DNA of 35,156 nucleotides from assembly GCA_003552565.1 (NCBI GenBank), contig PUNB01000122.1, forward strand, positions 1-35,156, given 5' to 3'. Source of the stretch: Lentisphaerota bacterium (GTDB lineage: Bacteria; Verrucomicrobiota; Lentisphaeria; Oligosphaerales; PUNB01). Both the position numbers and the translations under genes were made by a program. The notes beneath the pieces were generated by a model. It worked only from the letters and a program-made list of their open reading frames with translations, was not told the origin of the DNA and did no database searches. Of the stretch, positions 1 to 8,138 are shown piece after piece; the stretch's first letter is position 1; each line of letters starts with the position of its first letter.

Positions 1-107
1 CGGTTGACGATAACGGCGACGAGAACGGATCACGAGTCTCATAATCGTTCACCATTATCGTCGCCGATCTCGTTAACCGCTGTTTCTGCTCCGGGGTATC
101 CGGGAGC
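1..107. repeat. Palindromic intergenic repeat family A/E, copy 1 (possibly truncated by window edge)
   Basis: cggttgacgataacggcgacgagaacgg is an imperfect inverted repeat of ccattatcgtcgccgatctcgttaaccg; followed by GTTTCtgCTCcGGGGTATCCGG. The same layout recurs in inverse orientation at 6920-7059. Confidence 0.75.
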
Positions 108-196
108 AAAAGCGCCGACGGCAGAGTTATATGGCAATATACTCTGATTCATGACAATATGCAAGAAAAGTTGTGTCAATATCTATTGGCGAGATT

Positions 197-2635
197 TCAC
201 TTATCCTTTTGTGAGTTTGAATAAGGATTGAGCAGGTCTTTCGACTGTCCTTGTTCAAGCGTGTGAATTTGGCCTTCACAGCCGATTCTTATAGGAGGGC
301 AGGGGCCCGAGTCCAATGAGACGGTCAGTTTTTGATGATTGACTAGGATTGCCACCCAGTGACCGCGATAATGAATTTTCAACTTGATTTCCCTGACTTC
401 TTTCGGCAGCATCGGATTCAGCCACAGTATATTGTTTCGCAGCTCCAGGCCGCTGTAGCAGCGCAGCACCAGATCGACTGTGCCTGCCATGGCGCCCAGG
501 TGTATGCCTTCACTGGTGGTGCCCCCCTGCACATCGGCCAGGTCGCTTACCAAAACGTTGCCGAACAGATCCCAGGAACGTTCCCTGTCGGAGCGGGCCT
601 CGACCCAGGAGTGAACCAGATTGCTCAGAGTCGAGCCATGAGAGGTGCGCCGCTGGTAATATTCGATGTTACGGGGAATCATTTCCGGGGTGAATTCGTA
701 CCCCATAAAACTAAACAGTTTTTTTATCTGTTCAGAGGAAAAGAGATAGAAAAGCATTAGAACATCGGCTTGTTTGCTGGCTTTGTAGCGATTGATGTCA
801 TCGCCTTCTTTTTCCAGAATCCGGTCCAGGCGCTGAATGTCTCCGTGCTGCCGGCGCAGTTCTTCCCAGTTCAGTTCTTCCAGTTCTTCATAGCCTTCAA
901 ACTGGCTGATGATCCCCTGGTTATGGAAAGGTATGAACATTTTGCGGCTGATATCCTGCCAGCGGGTGATCTGCTCTTGATCGATTTTCAATTTTTGCAA
1001 GAGAGTTTCTTTACGGGTTGGGCAGAGCAGATTAAGAATGCCGCCGGCGAGCTGCAGACACCAGGCGGCCATGACATTGGTGTAGGCGTTGTTGTTGAGT
1101 CCAGGTTCGTCGTTGTCGGGGTAACCAGTGTGGAATTCGTCCGGGCCGGCCACTCCGCGTATTTCATAACGGCCTTTTTCGGGGTTGAATACGGCGGCAC
1201 TGGCCCAGAACTGGGCAATGCTGAGGACCATTTCAGCTCCTGCAACCGCCATGAATTCAGTATCGTTGGTGTTTTGGTAGTAACGCCAGATATTATGGAC
1301 GATAGCGGCGTTTATATGTCTTTGTTTATAGGTATGATCCGGTACCCAGCGGCCGGACTTGGGGTTTAAATGCACGGTTTGGCTTTCCTCCCGGCCGTCG
1401 CTGCCGCTCTGCCAGGGGTACATGGCACCTTCCAGCCCTTCTTGACGGGCCGCCCAACGCGCTTCGGGAAGGCGGCGGTAGCGATACATCAACAGGGAGC
1501 GGGTGAGGTTCGGCATATGCATGTTGATGACTGGGAAGATAAACAGTTCATCCCAGAAGATGTGGCCGCGATAGGCCTCTCCATGCAAGCCTCTGGCGGG
1601 CACCCCGGCATCCAGATCAATTGAATGCGTGGAAGTGGTTTGCAGTAAATGAAATATGTGGAGCCGCAGAATCATCTGCTCCTGGCTGGCTTCGCCTGTT
1701 TTCAACTGGATATCACAGGTTCGCCAGTAACGCTGCCAAGCCTGTTTATGAGTGTCGAGCAATTCTTCAAAATCGCCGGCGCGGAAAACTTTGCTGTTCG
1801 CCGCCAGCCCCGGCTCACTGATCGCCCGGTCGGAACCGCAATAGAGGGCGCTGATTTTTTCTATCTTCACAGAATGTCCTTCCTCAACTTCAAAATATAT
1901 ATCCTGACCGATATATCCATTCTCTTGCAGCAGCTGCCGCGATTCATCAACCTGTCGGCTGTTATGCATGATTCGGGTGCGAATTGTCTGTGCTAAATCC
2001 AGTCGGGATTGATTGGTGGTGCAGCGTAAAAGCAGGATATCAGGGGTGAGCTGACATGTCTCCAAAGGTTCCAGATGCTTTGTTTCCAGTTTACGGTAGC
2101 GAGTCACTCCAAGGTTTTCCACCTGTCCGTCGATGGCGGAACGTACGATTATCGGCTCAGACCAGTTAACCGGGAGCAGTTGCCATTCCATGGCGGCCAA
2201 ATATGCGTCCGCCATGTGGACTATGCGGCGAGTTGTCAGTTTTGTTTCCCGTTTTCCCTGGTCGCGGAAATGTAGATAATAAGAAAGTATGCCGTTTTGA
2301 ATGTCGAGGGTCTGACGAAAGTCCAGCCATTCAACCTGATTGAAGTCCAGCCATTCTCCATTCTCCGGTTTGAAGTTCAGACACAGCCAGTTAGGCAGAT
2401 TCACCAGGTCTTCGTTTTCTATCTGACGGCCGGCGACAGTGCTTGTCCGCCGGTTGTAGCCGCCGTGCAGGTAAGTGCCGGGATAATGGATGTCATCCGC
2501 TTTGGCGCCGGCGAATGCGCCGCGGGTGGCGAAACGGCCGTTCCCTAGGGTGCATAGAGCTTCCCGATGCTGTTGCTGCTTCGGCTCCCAGCCTTGATAT
2601 TCCAGGCACCAGGAGGACATTTCAGGCATATTCAT
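197..2635 (-). CDS. Glycoside hydrolase family 65 protein (trehalose/maltose/kojibiose phosphorylase type; substrate not assignable)
   Basis: 812-aa ORF with GH65-like core, including GVAGPDEFHTGYPDNDEPGLNNNAYTN (catalytic Glu region) and HGSTLSNLVHSWVEAR. Confidence 0.88.
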   Translation of the reverse strand: MNMPEMSSWCLEYQGWEPKQQQHREALCTLGNGRFATRGAFAGAKADDIHYPGTYLHGGYNRRTSTVAGRQIENEDLVNLPNWLCLNFKPENGEWLDFNQVEWLDFRQTLDIQNGILSYYLHFRDQGKRETKLTTRRIVHMADAYLAAMEWQLLPVNWSEPIIVRSAIDGQVENLGVTRYRKLETKHLEPLETCQLTPDILLLRCTTNQSRLDLAQTIRTRIMHNSRQVDESRQLLQENGYIGQDIYFEVEEGHSVKIEKISALYCGSDRAISEPGLAANSKVFRAGDFEELLDTHKQAWQRYWRTCDIQLKTGEASQEQMILRLHIFHLLQTTSTHSIDLDAGVPARGLHGEAYRGHIFWDELFIFPVINMHMPNLTRSLLMYRYRRLPEARWAARQEGLEGAMYPWQSGSDGREESQTVHLNPKSGRWVPDHTYKQRHINAAIVHNIWRYYQNTNDTEFMAVAGAEMVLSIAQFWASAAVFNPEKGRYEIRGVAGPDEFHTGYPDNDEPGLNNNAYTNVMAAWCLQLAGGILNLLCPTRKETLLQKLKIDQEQITRWQDISRKMFIPFHNQGIISQFEGYEELEELNWEELRRQHGDIQRLDRILEKEGDDINRYKASKQADVLMLFYLFSSEQIKKLFSFMGYEFTPEMIPRNIEYYQRRTSHGSTLSNLVHSWVEARSDRERSWDLFGNVLVSDLADVQGGTTSEGIHLGAMAGTVDLVLRCYSGLELRNNILWLNPMLPKEVREIKLKIHYRGHWVAILVNHQKLTVSLDSGPCPPIRIGCEGQIHTLEQGQSKDLLNPYSNSQKDK

Positions 2636-2675
2636 AATGCTTTCTCCTTGTTTTCGGTCAAGAAACGAAATCTAT

Positions 2676-2839
2676 TTGCCTCGTCAGCAGAATTTGTGGG
2701 TACATTGTGGTCGTCTTTCATACCCAATACCGACGAAGCAGGTGGTTTAAGCGTAACCAACTAAGGGTGGGCTCAAGTGTTCGATGAATTGCGGGATTAA
2801 GTGTCATGGTCTCCACGCCTCTCTTCTAAGCACTTCAGC
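2676..2839 (-). repeat. Intergenic repeat family D, copy 1
   Basis: Reverse complement aligns over most of its length with 26567-26731 (e.g. CTGCTTCGTCGGTATTGGG, GACACTTAATCCCGCA, TACCCACAAAT.C.GCTGACGAGGCAAA). Confidence 0.8.
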
Positions 2840-2854
2840 TCCCTCGCAAACATG

Positions 2855-3838
2855 CTAGACCACATCCAGTACTATGGACAGCCAAAAGGGGATCGTCAGC
2901 AGGCAGCAGATATGAGTAAGCATGACACTGGCGCTGGCGAACTCCACATCCGCCTTGAAAATTTCACTGACGGCCACCGTGTTGACCGCCGAGGGCATGA
3001 CCGCGACCAGAAACAGGATCATGGCGATGTTGCCCGGTATCGGCAGCCATACTATCCAGAAGAGCGCGATTGCCGGCACCAGCAGCAGTCGTACAAAGGC
3101 CACGCCCCATTGTCGCCAGTGAAACATCTGCGATGGTCGCAGATCGGCGATGCGGCTTCCGGCTATTATCATGGCCAAAGGGATGGTAGCGGCGCCGAAC
3201 ATGCTGAAGGCTTCCAGCAGCGCTTCCCATAAAGAGAGCAATAACTCTTGACCGCCGTCGATAAAGGAAATGCTGGAGGACAATGGCGGGATAATCGCGT
3301 CTCTTACTGTGACCGCCGCTAAAGCAACAACAATGGCGATAATCGGCGGCGAGTTCAACTGGCGCAGTGACCCCAGGGAGAGGCGGGTTTGGTTTAGAGA
3401 GAACACCCCTAAGGACCACATGGCGACCTCGCTGCCGAGAGTGGAAAGCACCACTTTCGCCAGGCCGATCTCTCCCCAGTAAAAATAGGCCAGAGGCATC
3501 ACCAGAAAAGAGTAGTTGTTGATTGTGGATTGAAAATGAAACGCTCGACCCTGAGGGGAAGAACGCCCGCCGTAAAGACTGATGCAGAGCCAGCCGATAA
3601 TGAAACCGGTGGCCATGATCATGAAGGCGCCGACTGGCAGAAGCCATTTCTCTCTTAAAGAAGACAGAGTGAAATTGGTGACAATGGTGCTGAAAATAAG
3701 AGCCGGATAGATGAAGTTAATCAACAAGCGCGCCATTTTGGCGGTCGCGGCACTGTCTATGACCAGTCTTTTGCGGGCGGTCCAGCCGAGGACGATCATG
3801 AGGAAAACCGCGCATAAACGGAGGAAAACAGCTGTCAA
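2855..3838 (-). CDS. AEC (auxin efflux carrier) family transporter
   Basis: 327-aa hydrophobic ORF with multiple TM segments and AEC-like N-terminus (FLMIVLGWTARKR...ARLLINFIYPALIFSTI). Confidence 0.8.
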   Translation of the reverse strand: MTAVFLRLCAVFLMIVLGWTARKRLVIDSAATAKMARLLINFIYPALIFSTIVTNFTLSSLREKWLLPVGAFMIMATGFIIGWLCISLYGGRSSPQGRAFHFQSTINNYSFLVMPLAYFYWGEIGLAKVVLSTLGSEVAMWSLGVFSLNQTRLSLGSLRQLNSPPIIAIVVALAAVTVRDAIIPPLSSSISFIDGGQELLLSLWEALLEAFSMFGAATIPLAMIIAGSRIADLRPSQMFHWRQWGVAFVRLLLVPAIALFWIVWLPIPGNIAMILFLVAVMPSAVNTVAVSEIFKADVEFASASVMLTHICCLLTIPFWLSIVLDVV

Positions 3839-3852
3839 TGTTGCGTCTCCGT

Positions 3853-4569
3853 TTATTCAGGCGTTTTGTTGTCAGCCGCCGGACGATTGCGGAAGTGCAG
3901 AAGCTTCCAGTAGCCGAAGGCATTTACACCTTTAACACTTACCAGCTCCATTTCGGCGTCGGTCAGGAATTGATTCATGTCAAAGTCCGAGTGGAATCCT
4001 ACCAGATTGGCCAGGGGGGAGATTATTTTTTCCACGCCGCGCATGATTCTGCCCCGGCTGGCGAAGTGGTTGAGAACATAAACATCGCCATCCGGGCGAC
4101 ATACCCGGCGGGCTTCCTGCATCATCTTTTTGGGATCGGGGACAACCGAGGCCACGTACATGATGGCGATCTTGTCAAAGCTGTCATCTTTAAATTCGAG
4201 GTTCTGAACGTCCATTTCCTGGATTTCAATATTTTCCAGGTTGTGTCTGGAAATGGTTTCCCGAGCCTGTCGGAGCATTTCCGGCGAAACATCAATACCG
4301 ATAATCTGCACGTCCCTGGGATAATAAGGCAGCGCCAGGCCGGTGCCGACTCCGGCTTCCAGTATGCGCTCTCCCGGCTGGCAGTTCATCAGCTTCAGCG
4401 CCTGTTTGCGTCCGGGCTCCATCACCGGCCCGAAGACCATGTTGTAAAGACGGCCGTAGCGCCGATAGGCTTTTACTACATCCTGGGAGTCGCGCAGCCC
4501 TTTTTTATTTTCCTGCTCACAAGCGGGTGAATTATCTTCGGAAGGTTGCGATTTGTCAATCTGATTCAT
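3853..4569 (-). CDS. Class I SAM-dependent methyltransferase (PmtA/UbiE-like)
   Basis: Motif I ILEAGVGTGLALPYYP, IGIDVSPEML, and FDKIAIMYVASVVPDP. Confidence 0.85.
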   Translation of the reverse strand: MNQIDKSQPSEDNSPACEQENKKGLRDSQDVVKAYRRYGRLYNMVFGPVMEPGRKQALKLMNCQPGERILEAGVGTGLALPYYPRDVQIIGIDVSPEMLRQARETISRHNLENIEIQEMDVQNLEFKDDSFDKIAIMYVASVVPDPKKMMQEARRVCRPDGDVYVLNHFASRGRIMRGVEKIISPLANLVGFHSDFDMNQFLTDAEMELVSVKGVNAFGYWKLLHFRNRPAADNKTPE

Positions 4570-4583
4570 ACATATTCCCTTAA

Positions 4584-5786
4584 TTAATGTTTTCTGTACA
4601 TTTCTTCGGCCCGCGGGTTTTTGGAGGAGATGTCGATGGCGTATAATTGACTGCCGATGTTGGAACTGAGATTCATATAATGTTTATGGATGAAATGGGC
4701 GATCCATTTTTCGATTTTCAATACCAGCATTTTTTTTCGCAGACGTCCTTGCATGTCGCGATTAAGAATGGTCGGCAGGGTGTTGGTGGTGATGATCTCG
4801 TCGATGGCCGGGGTGTTTAAATTCTCTTTGACCTCGTCGGATGAGTAAAAGTGAGTGACAATAAACGTTATTCTGCCGGCGCCTGCGGCTCTCAGGCGAT
4901 TGCAGCATTCCATGATTGTGTGGCCGGTTCTGACCATGTCATCGAAGACGACAATGTCGCATCCTTGGATTTTTTCCATTCCGAGGGGGGAATTCTGGGC
5001 CGGCTGCATTTTTACCCGTCTTTCGCCGTCGCGTTTTTTTTCCATGAAAAGATAATCGACGCTCGGCGGCAGCAGCATGTCTTGTGATATTCGCTTTACG
5101 CACTTCCCTACTTCCTGGACAAAGGGGACGGCTCCGGCGTCCGGAGCGCACAAAATCAGCTTCGGTTCGGAACTTTTGCTGTGGCTTTTGACTCCTCGTT
5201 TCATTAAATATCCGGCGAACAGCCGGCTTGGACATAGATTAAAAAATTCGTCAGTGAAAATGGACGAAAAGAAACGCTGCACCGAGGAGGAATGGTTGTG
5301 GACGGTTACAACACCGTCAACCCCGCTGTGACGCAGCAGTTCCCCGTATAATTTGGCGGAGAAAGGCTGTCCGTCGAATTTTTTATAGTCATGGATGTTT
5401 CGTTCGAACTCAGTTACTCCATGTTCCCGGCCCGGTCCGCGGTCCTGGGCGCTGTAGAATAAATCCGGCTGCACCAGAAAAACTTTTTCGGCGCCGTTGT
5501 CTTTGGCGGCGCGGGCCACTAAAAAGGTGCGCATGGCCAGGGAATTGCGGGTGTTCTGGCCGCAGCAAGTGGAAACAATTACGACAGTTTTGCCTTTCAG
5601 TGATTCACCGATATGTTCAAAATCATTTTCATCGCTGATGAACCGCGGGCAGAATTCGCTGTTGGCGAACTGTTTAAGGGATATTAAGTCAGATATTTCC
5701 GCGGCTTGACCCGAATAATGAGCTACGTCAATAGCGAACGGATCATCTGAAATCGTGGCCACAACAAGAACGGAATCTGGATTCAT
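4584..5786 (-). CDS. Ribose-phosphate pyrophosphokinase-like protein (divergent, long)
   Basis: PRPP-binding loop VVFDDMVRTGHT, SAQDRGPGREHG, HNHSSS. Start placed at internal Met (MNPDSVLVVAT) with upstream gggag; the ORF-track start at 5930 looks over-extended. Confidence 0.75.
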   Translation of the reverse strand: MNPDSVLVVATISDDPFAIDVAHYSGQAAEISDLISLKQFANSEFCPRFISDENDFEHIGESLKGKTVVIVSTCCGQNTRNSLAMRTFLVARAAKDNGAEKVFLVQPDLFYSAQDRGPGREHGVTEFERNIHDYKKFDGQPFSAKLYGELLRHSGVDGVVTVHNHSSSVQRFFSSIFTDEFFNLCPSRLFAGYLMKRGVKSHSKSSEPKLILCAPDAGAVPFVQEVGKCVKRISQDMLLPPSVDYLFMEKKRDGERRVKMQPAQNSPLGMEKIQGCDIVVFDDMVRTGHTIMECCNRLRAAGAGRITFIVTHFYSSDEVKENLNTPAIDEIITTNTLPTILNRDMQGRLRKKMLVLKIEKWIAHFIHKHYMNLSSNIGSQLYAIDISSKNPRAEEMYRKH

Positions 5787-6018
5787 TGTTCTTTTGCACT
5801 CCCGGAATAGAATGTAAAGAAATAAAAAGCTGCTGGTTTGTTCATTAATTAAAGATTGCGGAATTATGTCGTCATTCTGCAGTGGGTGTTTTCGGTATGC
5901 TTGATAAATGAAACAGGTTAAGTGAATCAAAATTTCAATTTATCATATTTAGACAAACTTTCCAGTCAGGCTGAATAATTCCAATGCAATTTTATAAACA
6001 TCGATTATGTTAGGATGA

Positions 6019-6176
6019 CTAGACCCCGTCCGAAAAGGGCTCCCGCTTTTTTCGGCGATCTTCCGGTTTTCCGAGGAAAACCGTTAGCTTACGGCTAGCG
6101 ATTTCCCTCGGAAAACCGAAATTTCATCCGAAACAAGCGGGAGCATGGGTGCGATACCTTTCCGGGGTCAGACTAA
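6019..6176 (+). mobile_element. MITE-like palindromic element, interior type i
   Basis: Ends GACTAGACCCCGTCCGAAAAGGG / CCTTTCCGGGGTCAGACTA; long hairpin ggctcccgcttttttcgg...ccgaaacaagcgggagc; interior shared (inverted) with 23105-23356. Confidence 0.8.
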
Positions 6177-6188
6177 GGAGTTAATATT

Positions 6189-6821
6189 ATGATTGCAGTA
6201 ATTGATTACCAGGCTGGTAACGGCACGAGTGTGTTAAGAGCACTGCGGAGTCTCGGCCATAAGGCGGAGATAACTTCCGATCCTGAGGAGGTCAAACAGG
6301 CGGAGCGGGTGATTTTTCCGGGAGTGGGAGCGGCCGGAGCCGCCATGGACAGCCTGCGTCAGCTTGAGCTGATAACTGTTTTACGCCAGGTGATTGAACG
6401 GCAGACCCCGTTTCTGGGGATATGTCTGGGATACCAGCTTCTGTTTGAACGAAGCTTGGAGGATAACACTGAGTGTTTGGGGGTGCTGCCCGGTGAAGTT
6501 GTCGGATTTCCTGCTGGCATGCGGGAGTCGGAAAGCGGCCAGGCTCTCAAAATCCCCCACATGGGATGGAATCGGGTAGACGGCACGGCGGCCCCCCGGT
6601 TATGGCAAGGGATCGAAGAAGATACAGAATTTTATTTTGTCCACTCTTATTATCCGGATATCCCCGAGCGGTCGCAAAGAGAATTAGCCTGTATGTATAC
6701 AGATTACGGGGTGGATTTTGTCTCCGGAGTGCATGACGGAAACCTTGTTGGGGTGCAGTTTCATCCCGAGAAAAGCGGTCGGCCGGGGCTCGCCCTGCTG
6801 GATAATTTCTGCCGAAGCTGA
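6189..6821 (+). CDS. hisH: Imidazole glycerol phosphate synthase glutamine amidotransferase subunit
   Basis: MIAVIDYQAGN, FLGICLGYQLLF (nucleophile Cys), HMGWNRV, HSYYP, VQFHPEKSG. Confidence 0.92.
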   Translation: MIAVIDYQAGNGTSVLRALRSLGHKAEITSDPEEVKQAERVIFPGVGAAGAAMDSLRQLELITVLRQVIERQTPFLGICLGYQLLFERSLEDNTECLGVLPGEVVGFPAGMRESESGQALKIPHMGWNRVDGTAAPRLWQGIEEDTEFYFVHSYYPDIPERSQRELACMYTDYGVDFVSGVHDGNLVGVQFHPEKSGRPGLALLDNFCRS

Positions 6822-6850
6822 AGCGCGAGCGGGTCGTCCGCGGAATAGTG

Positions 6851-6922
6851 AGACTTGTTGAATGGTTTCGGGGTCAGGTTTTCGGGTTTGAAGGCTGGAA
6901 CCTGAAACCACGAAGTCTCATA
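6851..6922. repeat. Repeat family C (CCTGAAACC(TGAAACC)ACGAAGTCTCA), copy 1
   Basis: TGAGACTT...AAGTCTCA inverted ends; GGAACCTGAAACCACGAAGTCTCAT matches 19210-19247. Confidence 0.65.
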
Positions 6923-7059
6923 CAAGCCCGGCCGCCGGCTCGATGCGCCGGATACCCTGAGGGTGAAACCTCGATTGACGATAGCGGGCGACGAGAGCGG
7001 ATTATGATTAAAGCGTGTCCTAATCGTCCACCGCTCTCGTCGCCGTTAACGTAACCGCT
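6920..7059 (-). repeat. Palindromic intergenic repeat family A/E, copy 2
   Basis: Reverse complement: AGCGGTTACGTTAACGGCGACGAGAGCGG...CCGCTCTCGTCGCCCGCTATCGTCAATCGAG then GTTTCACCCTCAGGGTATCCGGCGCATCGAGCCGGCGGCCGGGCTTGTATG; same order as copy 1. Confidence 0.78.
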
Positions 7060-7090
7060 TAGTAGGCCGGTGTTACATAAGCTGCTATAC

Positions 7091-7191
7091 CAAAGCGGTG
7101 AGAGCTCACCGCACTCCGAAAGAGCCTTCGGCTCGGTGTCCCGAACTGATGCGAAGCATCTTTGGAGTGCGGCGGCCTGACGCCGCTTTAA
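7091..7191. repeat. Multi-arm (cloverleaf-like) palindromic element
   Basis: Outer aaagcgg/ccgcttt; hairpin gcggtgag-ag-ctcaccgc; central ccgcactcc/ggagtgcgg enclosing gagcc-ttc-ggctc and gatgc-gaa-gcatc; hairpin gcggc-ctgac-gccgc. Confidence 0.75.
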
Positions 7192-7244
7192 GATAGCCGC
7201 GGTGTTTCACATAAGGTTTCAGCAGCACAAAAGCAGGTGCTAAC

Positions 7245-7265
7245 CCTTTCCGCACGGGGTTTAAT
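7245..7265. mobile_element. Solo end (remnant) of the MITE-like family
   Basis: aaccctttccgcacggggttta = reverse complement TAAACCCCGTGCGGAAAGGGTT, closely matching the element end CTAGACCCCATGCGGAAAGGGTT at 14319. Confidence 0.6.
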
Positions 7266-7926
7266 AACTGTCGTGCTGGACATATTCCGTGGCGTATTGC
7301 AGGAGTTCAATTGAATTTTTAAGTCCCAGTTTGCTTTTTATATTGGCCCGATGGGTCTCGACGGTTTTGACGCTGAGATTTAACTCAGCGGCGATATCGC
7401 TTGTCTTTACACCGCTGCCGATAAATTCCAGAATTTCGAATTCCCGATTGGTGAGGCCGTGAATCGGCGGCGCTTCAGCTCGAGAGCTTTTTCCTTTTCC
7501 GCCCACTACAGGGGCCAGAATACGGGTGTACATGGCTTCGCTTAAATAGGTGTTGCCGGCGGCGACCCGTTTAATGGCGCTGATCATTTCTCCAGCTCCT
7601 TTTTCTTTCATTATGTAGCCATTGGCTCCGGCCTTCAGCACTCTTTCGGCGTAAAGAGCTTCACCATGCATCGACAGAACCAGAATCGGCTGTCGCCAAC
7701 CCTGATCCCGCAGATCGCGAATCAGAGAAATGCCGTTGTGTTCTCCCAGAGAAATGTCAAGCACCAGTACGTCCGGGGCGGCGGAATTCAGAGCTTCGAG
7801 AGCTTCTCCGGGGGTGCCTGCTTCGGCGCAAACCTGCAGCCCCGGCTGCTGTTCGATCAGCTGCGCCAAGCCGCGACGAACCAATTGATGATCGTCAATC
7901 AGCAGAATTTTGATCGGTCCGGTCAT
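7261..7926 (-). CDS. NarL/FixJ-family DNA-binding response regulator
   Basis: REC domain (LLIDDHQLVRRGL, DVLVLDISL) plus LuxR HTH (LTNREFEILEFIGSGVKTSDIAAELNLSVKTVETHRANIKSKLG). Confidence 0.92.
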   Translation of the reverse strand: MTGPIKILLIDDHQLVRRGLAQLIEQQPGLQVCAEAGTPGEALEALNSAAPDVLVLDISLGEHNGISLIRDLRDQGWRQPILVLSMHGEALYAERVLKAGANGYIMKEKGAGEMISAIKRVAAGNTYLSEAMYTRILAPVVGGKGKSSRAEAPPIHGLTNREFEILEFIGSGVKTSDIAAELNLSVKTVETHRANIKSKLGLKNSIELLQYATEYVQHDSY

Positions 7927-8074
7927 TTCAGTTCAACTCCCTGCGGCAGAGAATATTTCATGAATTGTTCAGACTAGCGGACAGTGCCTGTACAGAAGAT
8001 ACTTTCTTTTCATTATTATGCAAGTTGATGAAGATAAATCGCAGCTCTTAATCTTCGCGGAAAATGCAGTCCAC

Positions 8075-8113
8075 AAAAAAAGGTGAACCTCAGGAAGAGG
8101 TTCACCTTTTTAT
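8075..8113 (-). terminator. Rho-independent terminator (probably bidirectional) after ahcY
   Basis: aaaaaaaggtgaacctc-aggaa-gaggttcacctttttatttt. Confidence 0.88.
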
Positions 8114-8138
8114 TTTCAGTTTCTACAACTAAACCGGC

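Noticed and set aside
359-2548. Chain of plus-strand ORFs (359-760, 770-1369, 1370-1624, 1649-1996, 2075-2275, 2297-2548)
   Set aside because: All antisense to the GH65 gene, with no recognisable domains and no sensible start sites.
2855-2861. CTAGACC at the AEC stop codon as another MITE end
   Set aside because: Only 7 bp match; the following acatcc lacks the yrTsCGrAAAGG core and is normal coding sequence (...LDVV stop).
7091-7191. tRNA or tmRNA (cloverleaf appearance)
   Set aside because: No TTC/anticodon-loop conserved residues, wrong arm lengths, no CCA-type acceptor; symmetric on both strands.
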